Assembly: GCF_038007305.1 (NCBI RefSeq)
Contig: NZ_JBBOWV010000001.1
Location: 377,501-441,500, forward strand
Origin: Solibacillus sp. FSL W7-1436
GTDB taxonomy: Bacteria; Bacillota; Bacilli; Bacillales_A; Planococcaceae
Direction of reading: 5' to 3'
Length of the DNA stretch: 64,000 bases
The translations under genes and the position numbers were made by a program. Positions within the stretch are counted from its first letter, which is position 1; every line of letters begins with the position of its first letter. Below are positions 8,977 through 17,561 of the stretch, piece after piece. The notes below the pieces were generated by a model. The model made no database searches and was not told the DNA's origin. It was given only the letters and a program-made list of their open reading frames with translations.

Positions 8977-9020
8977 TAAAAGGGGCAGCCCGGAATTAAT
9001 AATTTCCGGACTGCCCCTTC
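8977..9020. terminator. Terminator after patB
   Basis: AAGGGGCAGCCCGGAA pairs with TTCCGGACTGCCCCTT; flanking A and T runs allow use from both strands. Confidence 0.85.
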
Positions 9021-9048
9021 TTCTATTGCATCATTTTGATTATTGTTT

Positions 9049-9285
9049 TTATAATTCTTCCTTAGCGTTTTCTTTAGTGATACGCGCATCACGTTCTTTT
9101 AATGCGCGTTCTTCTAAAATTTTAGCCTGTGCAGCCTGGCGAGCAGCGATGCGGCGGACGAACCGGAATGTAACAAAAACAATAATCAGTAGTATTGCGA
9201 ATTCAATTGCAGCGGGAAGATACAATGACTTGTCTTCCGGGAAATATAAAAAGCCACCAGAGAAATTCATTAAAAATTGGTTCAC
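9049..9285 (-). CDS. Small membrane protein with charged helical tail, unknown
   Basis: 78 residues. One hydrophobic segment lies at about 25-43 ('AIEFAILLIIVFVTFRFV'), followed by a long Arg/Lys/Glu/Ala-rich helix ('RRIAARQAAQAKILEERALK') that looks like a short coiled coil. I do not recognise the family. The start used is GTG 9285, about 12 bases after AAAGGA, so ATG 9270 (MNFSGG...) is an alternative. It lies 22 bases downstream of the cyclophilin gene on the opposite side of its stop-to-start order, in the same direction as that gene. Confidence 0.6.
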   Translation of the reverse strand: MNQFLMNFSGGFLYFPEDKSLYLPAAIEFAILLIIVFVTFRFVRRIAARQAAQAKILEERALKERDARITKENAKEEL

Positions 9286-9307
9286 TTGCCCACACGTCCT
9301 TTAAAAA

Positions 9308-9895
9308 TTAGTCAATTACTGTGATTGACTCAATCTTAACATCTTCTTTAGGCTTATCGTGCATATTTCGGTCAACTTTAACAATATTGTCAACAACATC
9401 CATACCTTCAACAACTTGGCCAAATACTGTATGCTTGCCGTCTAACCATGGCGTACCGCCGTTTTGTTTGTAAAACTCTACTTCTTCTTTTGACCAGCCG
9501 CGCACTTCCATCTGTTTTAGCATAGATACTTCGACTTGAGGTGCTTGAACGATGAAGAATTGAGAACCGTTCGTACCAGGTCCTGCATTGGCCATTGATA
9601 ATGCACCGCGGATGTTCATTAGTTCAGGTACACACTCATCTTCGAATGTACCGCCCCAAATAGATTCGCCGCCCATACCAGTACCAGTAGGATCGCCACC
9701 TTGAACCATGAAGTTCGGAATTACACGGTGGAAGATAATACCGTTATAGTAACCTGATTTTGCATGACCTAAAAAGTTTTCAACTGTTTTTGGTGCGTGC
9801 TCCGGGAATAATTTAATTTTGATTGAACCCATAGTTGTGTTCATTTCTACCATTACTTCGCCTGGATTTAATTCTTTCGATAATTGTGGAAACAT
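9308..9895 (-). CDS. Cyclophilin-type peptidyl-prolyl cis-trans isomerase
   Basis: 195 residues of the PpiB class, accelerating cis-trans isomerisation of Xaa-Pro bonds. Active-site motifs are '[19 protein letters not shown]' (Arg of FHR, Gln-Gly-Gly) and '[15 protein letters not shown]', with '[18 protein letters not shown]' near the end. There is no signal peptide, so it is cytoplasmic. ATG 9895 is preceded by AAAGGAGAG; the in-frame upstream ATG at 9985 is unsupported. An insert of about 20 residues ('[20 protein letters not shown]') after the core is a variant seen in some Bacillales cyclophilins. Confidence 0.93.
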   Translation of the reverse strand: MFPQLSKELNPGEVMVEMNTTMGSIKIKLFPEHAPKTVENFLGHAKSGYYNGIIFHRVIPNFMVQGGDPTGTGMGGESIWGGTFEDECVPELMNIRGALSMANAGPGTNGSQFFIVQAPQVEVSMLKQMEVRGWSKEEVEFYKQNGGTPWLDGKHTVFGQVVEGMDVVDNIVKVDRNMHDKPKEDVKIESITVID

Positions 9896-10082
9896 TTTTG
9901 TCTCTCCTTTAAATAAATTGTGGAATGGATGGGTATAGGTATAGAAACCAAACTTCCCCTTTAATACCAAGTCCAAGTTTACCATAACTCTAATATTTTA
10001 AGCCAATAACTTGCGGAGAACTTCCTTCGTAATACGAAATAAGTTATACTAAATATTAAATAAAAAGGAAGAAAGTGATATT

Positions 10083-11303
10083 TTGAAGAAAAATATGAGA
10101 CATAATTTCATTATCATTTTAATATCAAACTTCATTGTTGCGGCCTCTGTTACGATGATTATGCCGTTCTTGTCTTTATATATCGATACACTCGGTGATT
10201 TTTCGGATGACTATGTCCAGACATGGGCAGGAATTATCTTTGCCGCAACCTTTATTACTGCATTTTTGATGTCTCCGATTTGGGGGCGGATTGCTGACAA
10301 ATACGGGTACAAGCCGATCATGATCATCAACTGCTTCGGCGTTGGGTTAAGTATCTTTTTAATGGGTTATGTTCAAAATGTCGAGCAGTTCTTTTTACTG
10401 AGGCTTGCGATGGGTGTTGTAACCGGCTTTATCCCTACTTCCATTGCGTTCATCAGTAAGCATACTCCGAAAGAAGTGGCCGGGAAAACGCTCGGGACAT
10501 TGCAGATGGGCAGTGTTGGCGGAACATTATTCGGCCCTGTATTAGGAGGCTTGATGGCAGATACTTTCGGATTCAAGTACACCTTCCTCATTACAGCGGT
10601 CACGATTACGATTGCGGCAATCATTATTATTTTCGGCATTCATGAACCGACCATTATCCGCAAAGTTAAAAATGAAATTTATTCACGCAGAAATGTCATT
10701 TGGGCAATTTTCCATCATCGCCTTATATTAAATGTAATGTTCGTCACTTCACTCATTCAGATCGGGAACTTTAGTATTCAGCCATTGCTGTCCCTTTACG
10801 TATCCGAACTTACCCCTTCTCAGGAAGTGGCCATGCTCGCCGGTATTACCTTTAGTGCTGCAGGGCTTGGTAATATATGTTTTGCGAGATTTTGGGGGAA
10901 ATTGGCCGACCATTACGGATATGAACGAATTTTATCTTACTTGTTAATCCTTGCCGTCGTTTTCATCATTCCACAGGCATTCGTTACAGAGTTATGGCAG
11001 CTTATCATACTCCGGTTCTTATTCGGTATTATATCCGGCGGTCTTATTCCGATTACGTCCGCGCTTATTCGCCGTGAAGCACCGATTGAAGTACAGGGCG
11101 AAATTATGGGCTACAACCAGAGTTTCCGTTTCTTCGGCAATATTATCGGACCGGTACTAGGCGGGGTTGTTGCAAGCTTTGGCGGAATTCATTCCGTATT
11201 TTATACGACCGGCCTATTATTTTTAATCGGCTTTGTCATAATGTCCTTTTTGAAAAAGCTTCCGACGCAATATATGGACGAGATGTTGAAAAAACATGCT
11301 TAA
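10083..11303 (+). CDS. yuxJ: MFS multidrug-type transporter (YuxJ-like)
   Basis: 406 residues, 12 membrane segments. MFS motif A is seen twice: 'GRIADKYGYKP' after TM2 and 'GKLADHYGYERI' in the second half, the typical drug:H+ antiporter pattern (MdtG/YuxJ-like). The start TTG 10083 follows AAGGAAG by about 12 bases; ATG 10095 is possible. Location between patB and pbpD matches B. subtilis yuxJ, but kinB-kapB-kapD, which lie between patB and yuxJ there, are absent here. Substrate unknown. Confidence 0.85.
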   Translation: MKKNMRHNFIIILISNFIVAASVTMIMPFLSLYIDTLGDFSDDYVQTWAGIIFAATFITAFLMSPIWGRIADKYGYKPIMIINCFGVGLSIFLMGYVQNVEQFFLLRLAMGVVTGFIPTSIAFISKHTPKEVAGKTLGTLQMGSVGGTLFGPVLGGLMADTFGFKYTFLITAVTITIAAIIIIFGIHEPTIIRKVKNEIYSRRNVIWAIFHHRLILNVMFVTSLIQIGNFSIQPLLSLYVSELTPSQEVAMLAGITFSAAGLGNICFARFWGKLADHYGYERILSYLLILAVVFIIPQAFVTELWQLIILRFLFGIISGGLIPITSALIRREAPIEVQGEIMGYNQSFRFFGNIIGPVLGGVVASFGGIHSVFYTTGLLFLIGFVIMSFLKKLPTQYMDEMLKKHA

Positions 11304-11329
11304 ATGTTCAATGTATATATGGTATTCTT

Positions 11330-11381
11330 TAAAAAACAACAGATGATTACGCTTAATACGTTTTCATTTTGTTGTTTTTTG
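11330..11381 (+). terminator. Terminator of yuxJ
   Basis: AAAAAACAACA pairs with TTGTTGTTTTTT with additional inner pairing (GATGA/TCAT, ACG/CGT); T-run at the end. Confidence 0.8.
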
Positions 11382-11425
11382 TTTGGATAATTTTAATGAA
11401 TATCCTATTTGGGGGCCAATAATCC

Positions 11426-13276
11426 ATGAAACAACTTTTTGGCTACATTGTCATTTTATGTAGCGTCCCTTTACTTCTTCTGATCGGAAATGCGGCTTGG
11501 AAAGAATTGGCCAAAGCGGAGCAGTATGAACAATTAATCAAGAAATCGGTTGAGCTCCCTGAAGTAACTTCCACATCGCCCATTACTTTATACGATGCAA
11601 ACAGCAAAATTTTCAGTGAAGAATATACCGAATGGTCACAGCCGCTTGTGCTGGATGAAGTCCCTGAAATTGCAAAACAATTATTTATATACAGTGAAGA
11701 TGAAAGTTTTTATGAACATATCGGTTTTGATGTAAGTGCAATTGCCCGTGCCCTCATCGCAAATAATTCGGAGCAGTCCATCCAGCAGGGTGGTTCCACC
11801 ATTACACAGCAGCTTGTCCGTATGCGTTATTTAACGACGGACAAAACATATGAGCGGAAATTGATGGAACTTTTTTACGCCTACGAAATCGAGAAATCAT
11901 TTTCCAAAGACGAAATTTTTGAGATGTATTTAAATGAAATGTATTTCAGCAATCAAGTATATGGAATCGGAGCTGCGTCCACTTATTATTTCAATCGGCC
12001 GTTATCAAAACTTTCCATTCCCGAAATCGCTTTTATATCGGCTATTCCGAACAATCCCACATTATATGATCCGGTCGTGCATTTCGAAAATACAAAAAGC
12101 AGACAGGAACGGTTAATCGATAAACTGACTGAGCATGGGGTTATTACAGCTGATGAAGCAAAAACGTATAAAAAAGAACCGATTCAATTAAATATAAAAC
12201 AAAAAGCACAGCAGTATCCGAGCTACAGTACATTCGTTTTGCAGGAGCTGAAATGGCTTATTGCCGATCAGACGGGTTACCGCGAAAAGATTGACAATAC
12301 ACCCGATAAAATGGAAAAGGAATTTCTGCAGTTAGAGCTGAAGAAAAAAACGGACGCAATTTTACGTCAAGGTGTTCATGTATATACTGCACTGCAACCT
12401 GAGAAACAGCGACAGGATGAAGCGGCCATCAACCGGATTTTACCGAAGACCGATCTACAGGCAAGTGCAGCGATTATCGATAATGATACACGTGAAGTGA
12501 TCAGTATTTTTGGCGGGAAGGACTATAAAAAGCATGATTTGCACCGGGCATTCCAATCTCCAAGACAGCCGGGTTCTGCATTTAAGCCGATCAGTGTGTT
12601 TGCCCCTTACTTTGAAGAAACTTCCGCAACACAATACTCGGTCGTAAATGGCGGTCCGTACTGTGTCGGGAATTTCTGTCCGGACAACTATGGACGAATA
12701 TGGTACAACAATATCACTGTGGAAACAGCTTTCAAAAACAGTGTTAATACAAGTGCTTTACGATTGTTTAATTCCGTAGGGGTTGAGACAGCATTTCGTT
12801 ATATTAACCGGTTCAGTTTTGAATCAATCATAGAAAAAGACCGCACATTTGCTGCAGCATTAGGGGGATTAACATATGGGGTTACTTCACTGGAAATGGC
12901 CGATGCATATTCCAGCTTTATCGACGGTTATTATGTGCCTGTTCACAGCATACGTAAAGTAACGGATTTAAAAGGAGAAACGATTTTTAGCTGGCCGCAT
13001 AAACGTGAGGAAATATGGTCTGCATCCACAACGAAAACGATGCGCAGTCTTTTAAATGAAACAGTGGCTACCGGAACAGGAAGAGGTCTTTATAGCTCAT
13101 CCGGCTATATCGGGGCCAAAACCGGAACGACGAACGAATTTAAAGATTATTGGGTTGCCGGATTGACGAATGACTATACGGCTGCCGTTTGGATCGGCTA
13201 TGATCAGCCCCGTTCAATGGAAGCAATCGAACGTGCAAAAATTCACTTTTCTATATTCAATGCAATAACAGAATAA
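11426..13276 (+). CDS. pbpD: Class A penicillin-binding protein (PBP4/PbpD type)
   Basis: 616 residues, bifunctional peptidoglycan synthase. Residues 4-22 are a membrane anchor. The GT51 glycosyltransferase domain follows, with catalytic Glu in 'YSEDESFYEHIG' (E91), 'QGGSTITQQLV' and 'KLMELFYAYEIEKSFSKDEI'. The transpeptidase domain has SxxK 'PGSAFKP' (S384, K387), 'NSVNTSAL' (SxN) and 'KTGT' (565-568). All catalytic motifs are intact. It has no long C-terminal extension, matching the size of B. subtilis PBP4 (624 residues), and lies between yuxJ and yufK as there. Confidence 0.92.
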   Translation: MKQLFGYIVILCSVPLLLLIGNAAWKELAKAEQYEQLIKKSVELPEVTSTSPITLYDANSKIFSEEYTEWSQPLVLDEVPEIAKQLFIYSEDESFYEHIGFDVSAIARALIANNSEQSIQQGGSTITQQLVRMRYLTTDKTYERKLMELFYAYEIEKSFSKDEIFEMYLNEMYFSNQVYGIGAASTYYFNRPLSKLSIPEIAFISAIPNNPTLYDPVVHFENTKSRQERLIDKLTEHGVITADEAKTYKKEPIQLNIKQKAQQYPSYSTFVLQELKWLIADQTGYREKIDNTPDKMEKEFLQLELKKKTDAILRQGVHVYTALQPEKQRQDEAAINRILPKTDLQASAAIIDNDTREVISIFGGKDYKKHDLHRAFQSPRQPGSAFKPISVFAPYFEETSATQYSVVNGGPYCVGNFCPDNYGRIWYNNITVETAFKNSVNTSALRLFNSVGVETAFRYINRFSFESIIEKDRTFAAALGGLTYGVTSLEMADAYSSFIDGYYVPVHSIRKVTDLKGETIFSWPHKREEIWSASTTKTMRSLLNETVATGTGRGLYSSSGYIGAKTGTTNEFKDYWVAGLTNDYTAAVWIGYDQPRSMEAIERAKIHFSIFNAITE

Positions 13277-13338
13277 AAAAAGCTTGTTAGTTTTAAATAG
13301 CGCACCTCCCCCGCTAAAATCCTAACAAGCTTTTTTTA
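13274..13338. terminator. Bidirectional terminator between pbpD and yufK
   Basis: AAAAAAGCTTGTTAG pairs with CTAACAAGCTTTTTT at long range, with an inner hairpin TAGCG/CGCTA. Confidence 0.8.
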
Positions 13339-13340
13339 TA

Positions 13341-13901
13341 CTATGCGAACGGCAAGCTCGCAAGAATTCCGTTATACAGCTTAATAACGGCATAGATGAC
13401 GAGAGCCAATAATAGAAACCAGGTCAGTACTTCATAAAAGATTAACCCGATCACACCTGGAATGGACATATACTGACTCTTCTTATAAACGTTGTAAATA
13501 AAATAACAAAAAATCGTGAACATAAAGATGCCGACTAAAATCGGTAAGGATTGACTCCCGATTACCGAAACAAATGCTCCCAAAAAAAAGATGACATATC
13601 CACCGCGTGCTGCATGGATGGTTTGCCCTTCTTTATCTTTTGAGAAGAACAGCATCCCAAGCTCATGAATCGTCTCCCCGATCAGCTTCAATGCAGAAAA
13701 AATCATGAAAAATAGTAGTACAAATACAATCAGTAATACGAAACGCAGCTCCAGATCCGATAAAAATTCACGCATTCCATTATAGACACCGATTGCACGA
13801 AGCAGCTGTAACGATTCTGATATGGCTAGCATACTGAATGAAAAACTGAATAATATTATTGTAATGAATGGTAAGTAGCCATATAAATAAGGATTTTTCA
13901 T
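13341..13901 (-). CDS. yufK: DUF5366 family membrane protein YufK
   Basis: 186 residues with about five membrane segments and no soluble domain. 'MIFSALKLIGETIHELGMLFF' between TM2 and TM3 and the C-terminal 'VIKLYNGILASLP' fit YufK-type proteins. Position next to pbpD matches B. subtilis. Function unknown. Single gene, convergent with pbpD. Confidence 0.75.
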   Translation of the reverse strand: MKNPYLYGYLPFITIILFSFSFSMLAISESLQLLRAIGVYNGMREFLSDLELRFVLLIVFVLLFFMIFSALKLIGETIHELGMLFFSKDKEGQTIHAARGGYVIFFLGAFVSVIGSQSLPILVGIFMFTIFCYFIYNVYKKSQYMSIPGVIGLIFYEVLTWFLLLALVIYAVIKLYNGILASLPFA

Positions 13902-13996
13902 AATTTTGGTCCCTCAAAACTCGTAATATTTCTTTTTCTCATCATAGCTAACTATGAGGGGACGGGCAAGCCTCTCCTTATTCACGCGCAGCATTC

Positions 13997-14206
13997 TTAC
14001 CAGTAGCGTCTAGGATAGCGCGGATAATACGGCGGATAGTAGTAATTAGGCGGATACGGTGGATAATACGGCGGATATGGCCCGTAACGGTTATTCAATG
14101 AACCTCCTAAAAAACCTCCTAAAAAACTCCCTAAAAACGGAACCCCGAATGGATAGCCGAATCCAAAACCTGGATTATAGTGACGATTGCGATTAACCAT
14201 GTTCAT
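13997..14206 (-). CDS. Small Gly/Pro/Tyr-rich protein, unknown
   Basis: 69 residues. The first half is Gly/Phe-rich ('GFGFGYPFGVPFLGSFLGGF'); the second half is a Pro-Tyr repeat ('YPPYYPPYPPNYYYPPYYP') ending in an Arg/Tyr/Trp tail. There is no predicted domain. Composition resembles spore-coat or cell-surface structural proteins of Bacillales, but no homologue is recognised. Two ATGs (14206 and 14200) share the AGGGAGGAGG ribosome binding site and cannot be separated. It is flanked by single-gene units. The imperfect repeat in DNA is GGATAATACGGCGGATA-like on the plus strand. Confidence 0.65.
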   Translation of the reverse strand: MNMVNRNRHYNPGFGFGYPFGVPFLGSFLGGFLGGSLNNRYGPYPPYYPPYPPNYYYPPYYPRYPRRYW

Positions 14207-14269
14207 GTCCTCCTCCCTTATGAATAGTGTATTCATAATTATGGGAGCCGCTAGTCACCCGCCTAAAAA

Positions 14270-14308
14270 TGAAAAAGATGCCTTGCAAGTTTTTCATTGC
14301 AAAGCATC
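14270..14308 (-). terminator. Terminator of pepA
   Basis: GATGCTTTGCAA (minus strand) pairs with TTGCAAGGCATC and is followed by TTTTTCATTTTTAGG. Confidence 0.85.
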
Positions 14309-14320
14309 CTGTCAAATTGA

Positions 14321-15820
14321 TTAGTTATCGCGCAGTTCTACCAGTGTTGCCAAAGTACGCACCATCGCACCCGTGCCACCTTTTGGTCCTAATGCATGCG
14401 GTGCATCCGCATCGGAAGTCCCTGCAATATCAAGGTGAACCCAAGGTGTTCCTTCTGCAAACTCTCCAACGAAGCCGCCGCCGAAAATCATATGGCCGTC
14501 ACGACCGGGCGAGTTGTTTAAATCTGCCACTTCTGATTTACGGATACGCTTTTTATCGCTTTCTGTTAATGGTAAGCGCCATACGAACTCGCCTGTTTCA
14601 AGTGCCGCACCCATAAACTCTTCGAAGAATTCCTCGTTATTTGTTAAAGCACCTGTTTTATCTTTGCCCAGCGCAACGATTACTCCGCCCGTTAATGTCG
14701 CCACATCGATTAAATAGTTGGCACCTTGCTGTTTTGCATATGTCATAGCATCTGCCAATACTAAACGGCCTTCCGCATCTGTATTTAGTACTTCAACCGT
14801 TTTGCCGTTGTACATCGTAATAACATCATCCGGTTTAAATGCTTCACCTGAAACCATATTGTCTGTAGAACCGATTACGGCAACGACATTTTGTTTCGGG
14901 CGTGTTTCACCGATAATGCGCATTGCACCGAGAACAGCAGCTGCACCGCCCATATCACCTTTCATGCCGACCATGCCTTCACGCGGTTTTAATGAGTAAC
15001 CGCCCGTATCGTATGTTACTCCTTTTCCGACAAATCCGATCACATCTTCCCATTCCGGTTTCCCTTTATATTTCAATGTGATTAAGCGCGGCTCTTCTAC
15101 AGAACCTTTATTGACAGATAAAATACCGCCCATACCCAGTTCTTCCATTTGTGCTTTGTTTAAAATCTCAACCTCTAAACCGTAAATATTGGCAAGCTCT
15201 GTTGCATAATCCGCCAAATCACTTGCTGTCAGTAAATTAGGAGGCAAGTTGATTAAGGTACGCGCTTCATTTACCGCATCCGCATAAATTTTCCCTACTT
15301 CGAAATTACCGATCACATCTTCCATATTCGCTTCTGTAACAAATTGAATTTGATCGAAATATGTTTTCGGCTCATTTGAAGATGTTTTGTAATTTTGTAC
15401 TGAATAATAGCCTAAATTCAAACCTTCACCAGCTAAATATGCAACTTCCGCCTCTTCCAGCTGATCTGTTGTAAACGATTCTACCCAAACTGCCGCATCG
15501 CTTACTTTAGATGCCTTCAGTTCTTTCCCGACTGCTGCGAATACTTCACGTAATTCGTTTGCTGTTATATTTTTGCGTTCGCCAAGACCGACAAAGTAAA
15601 TACGCTTTAGTGAAGAGTGACTGCCTGAATACGGCAATTTCGTAATTTTTTTTGCATCCGATGAAATTTCGCCTGCATGCAGCCATGTGTCAATGATATC
15701 TCCATAAAAATCACTGAACGCCGGCCAGTTTTTCATTTGTTCACGGTGTTTTTGTACTCCGATAATCAATGTTTCAGAAGTTTGTGTTTCAAACGTTTTT
15801 GCTGCTGATTCAATATTCAT
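14321..15820 (-). CDS. pepA: Leucyl aminopeptidase (M17, PepA/YuiE)
   Basis: 499 residues, normal length for cytosolic M17 aminopeptidase, which removes N-terminal residues from peptides. The variable N-terminal domain precedes a C-terminal catalytic domain with two-metal ligands in 'VGKGVTYDTGGYSLKP' (catalytic Lys; Asp) and 'NTDAEGRLVLADAM' (Asp, Glu, catalytic Arg). ATG 15820 follows TAGGAGG at 10 bases. It is divergent from yuiD; B. subtilis yuiE is also next to yuiD. The hexameric enzyme needs Mn2+ or Zn2+. Confidence 0.94.
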   Translation of the reverse strand: MNIESAAKTFETQTSETLIIGVQKHREQMKNWPAFSDFYGDIIDTWLHAGEISSDAKKITKLPYSGSHSSLKRIYFVGLGERKNITANELREVFAAVGKELKASKVSDAAVWVESFTTDQLEEAEVAYLAGEGLNLGYYSVQNYKTSSNEPKTYFDQIQFVTEANMEDVIGNFEVGKIYADAVNEARTLINLPPNLLTASDLADYATELANIYGLEVEILNKAQMEELGMGGILSVNKGSVEEPRLITLKYKGKPEWEDVIGFVGKGVTYDTGGYSLKPREGMVGMKGDMGGAAAVLGAMRIIGETRPKQNVVAVIGSTDNMVSGEAFKPDDVITMYNGKTVEVLNTDAEGRLVLADAMTYAKQQGANYLIDVATLTGGVIVALGKDKTGALTNNEEFFEEFMGAALETGEFVWRLPLTESDKKRIRKSEVADLNNSPGRDGHMIFGGGFVGEFAEGTPWVHLDIAGTSDADAPHALGPKGGTGAMVRTLATLVELRDN

Positions 15821-15941
15821 AATTAAAAACCTCCTAATGTATAGTCTCATTATATACAATATTTTTTAATTCGGGTAACGAAACATCCAATAATTTTTAT
15901 TTTTCTGCAAGTTTAAATTCAAACGATTATAGGGAAAATGA

Positions 15942-15947
15942 TATAAT
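15942..15947 (+). promoter_or_regulatory. Predicted -10 of the yuiD promoter
   Basis: TATAAT lies 28 bases before the proposed ATT start. No convincing -35 is seen 17 bases upstream. It places the mRNA start near 15954, just before GAGGAG (15957-15962). Confidence 0.4.
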
Positions 15948-15974
15948 TATAGCAATGAGGAGAAAGTAGGTGTA

Positions 15975-16457
15975 ATTATCGAACTTCTACAAAATACGCC
16001 GCTTTGGCTTGGGGTTTTTGCGATTGTTTTTGCGCAAATTTTAAAAGTACCGATTCATTTTATCGTAACAAAAAAAGTGGATTGGAGCTTGCTGACATCT
16101 ACCGGCGGAATGCCAAGTTCCCATTCAGCAGCTGTAACAAGTGTTGCAACGGCGGTCGGTATTGAGACCGGATTTGATTCACCGACTTTCGCTGTTGCAG
16201 CGATGCTGGCCGGAATCGTCATGTATGATGCGAGCCATGTCCGCTTTCAGGCTGGACAACACGCGGCCGTTTTAAACGAACTGCGCCACGATCTCCGTTT
16301 GTTTTTTGATGAAATTAAACGTTGGCCGGAAATGAATGAGCAGGAAAAAATAGAGGATTTAAAAACATTATTAGGTCACAAAAAAAGCGAAGTATTCATC
16401 GGGGGATTGGCAGGGATTGTTTTTGCGGCTTTATGGTACACCATTCAAGTGTTATAA
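15975..16457 (+). CDS. yuiD: YuiD, divergent PAP2-related (acid phosphatase/VPR) membrane protein
   Basis: 160 residues if translation begins at ATT 15975. The reading frame is open from a TGA at 15939 and encodes conserved YuiD N-terminal sequence (IELLQNTPLWLG, first membrane helix) before the next standard start, GTG 16077, which would remove that helix. The 'STGGMPSSHSAAVTSVATAV' segment and 'MYDASHVRFQAGQHAAVLN' are the DUF212 signatures. There is no ATG, GTG or TTG in frame between 15939 and 16077, so a rare AUU (or AUC 15978) start is proposed; a sequencing indel is the alternative. Its function is unknown. It is divergent from pepA. Confidence 0.8.
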   Translation: MIELLQNTPLWLGVFAIVFAQILKVPIHFIVTKKVDWSLLTSTGGMPSSHSAAVTSVATAVGIETGFDSPTFAVAAMLAGIVMYDASHVRFQAGQHAAVLNELRHDLRLFFDEIKRWPEMNEQEKIEDLKTLLGHKKSEVFIGGLAGIVFAALWYTIQVL

Positions 16458-16512
16458 AAAAAGGGGCATGTTAAAGGCTAAACCGGCTTTTAACATACCC
16501 CTTTATTTTTTT
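16458..16512. terminator. Bidirectional terminator between yuiD and yuiB
   Basis: AAAGGGGCATGTTAAA pairs with TTTAACATACCCCTTT, with T-run on the right and A-run on the left. Confidence 0.85.
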
Positions 16513-16533
16513 GCGGGACTCCGCTGAAGCAGA

Positions 16534-16860
16534 CTAAAACATGCGGTATCCTGCTTTTCGCAGCGCAATCATAACAAAGCCCGATACGATCGCCCCGCCG
16601 AAACCACCAGATAAAATAACAATATCAACAATCTTTAATGCTTGAACTTTATCGATTAAAGCTGGAAAGGCTGTCCCTGCCTTAAAGAAATAATCCAAAA
16701 AGCTTACTTCATCAATGATGAAAATTACGACAACCGGATAGACAATAGCCATCAACCATGTCATCCGCAATAACATATTCAATAAAAAACCGATACCGAA
16801 AAACATGACAAAAAATAATACGACGGAAATGATTACTTGTACTAGCGAAACATCATTCAT
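16534..16860 (-). CDS. yuiB: YuiB family membrane protein
   Basis: 108 residues with three membrane segments: 'VIISVVLFFVMFFGIGFLLN', 'TWLMAIVYPVVVIFIIDEV' and a C-terminal 'GGAIVSGFVMIALRKAGYRMF'. These match the Bacillales YuiB family closely. Function unknown. The start ATG 16860 has no close second candidate. Position between yuiD and yumB follows B. subtilis, but yuiA and yuiC are not seen; the 120 bases on its 5' side hold no small open frame of that type. Confidence 0.85.
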   Translation of the reverse strand: MNDVSLVQVIISVVLFFVMFFGIGFLLNMLLRMTWLMAIVYPVVVIFIIDEVSFLDYFFKAGTAFPALIDKVQALKIVDIVILSGGFGGAIVSGFVMIALRKAGYRMF

Positions 16861-16982
16861 GTTATGTATACCCCCATTAATCTATCATAATTTTACATGA
16901 TATAACGGGTCCTTTCAATTCAACATCCAAAATAACGTATAGAATACTAATATTGTCAGAATCCCTTCATAATGTAAAACGG

Positions 16983-17480
16983 TTATTTTTTGAAAAACAG
17001 ATGATATTCGCTATAACCGAAAACGTCCCCGGGATTCACACCTTCAATAATCGGATGGATATGCTGTGCCGCATGCTGGTTTGCCATTTCTCTAAGCATA
17101 ACCGATGACAGTTCATGATGGATAATTTCACTTGGTGCCATCCAGCATGCTTCACCGATTTCTCTTTCCTGCAAAGTAAAAGGCTGGTCATTATCGACCG
17201 GCTTACAATAAAATATCGCCATATTATCACTAATATCATTCAGAATCACACCTGAACGGAAGCCGACAAGTCCCTTTACTTCGCAATGAATCCCCGTCTC
17301 TTCCAACACTTCACGCATCGCAGCCGTCGTCACTGTTTCGGCTGGCTGTACAAATCCTGCCGGTAAAGACCAGGCCCCTTTTAGTCCCCCGTATGTTTTT
17401 TTCACGAGCAGCCATTCTCCTGCTGAATTTTCAACAATTGCTGCAACTCCAAGCCAAACTTTTCCTCGATCCTTTTTCAT
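16983..17480 (-). CDS. Nudix hydrolase
   Basis: 165 residues. The Nudix box GX5EX7REUXEEXGU is complete: G-FVQPA-E-TVTTAAM-REVLEETG, within 'LPAGFVQPAETVTTAAMREV' and beyond (about 47-70). It hydrolyses a nucleoside diphosphate linked to another group; the substrate is not predictable. ATG 17480 is used because AAAGGGG lies 10 bases upstream; a frame extending to 17522 overlaps the yumB terminator. It lies downstream of yumB in the same direction but is separated by that terminator. Confidence 0.88.
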   Translation of the reverse strand: MKKDRGKVWLGVAAIVENSAGEWLLVKKTYGGLKGAWSLPAGFVQPAETVTTAAMREVLEETGIHCEVKGLVGFRSGVILNDISDNMAIFYCKPVDNDQPFTLQEREIGEACWMAPSEIIHHELSSVMLREMANQHAAQHIHPIIEGVNPGDVFGYSEYHLFFKK

Positions 17481-17507
17481 AACTAACATTCCCCTTTGCT
17501 CTACTGA

Positions 17508-17553
17508 TAAAAAAACTTGCAAAGGAAGCGTTACACTCTCGTTTGCAAGTTTG
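17508..17553 (-). terminator. Terminator of yumB
   Basis: On the minus strand AAACTTGCAAA pairs with TTTGCAAGTTT and is followed by TTTTTTT, about 10 bases after the yumB stop. Confidence 0.85.
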
Positions 17554-17561
17554 AAGTTCGT

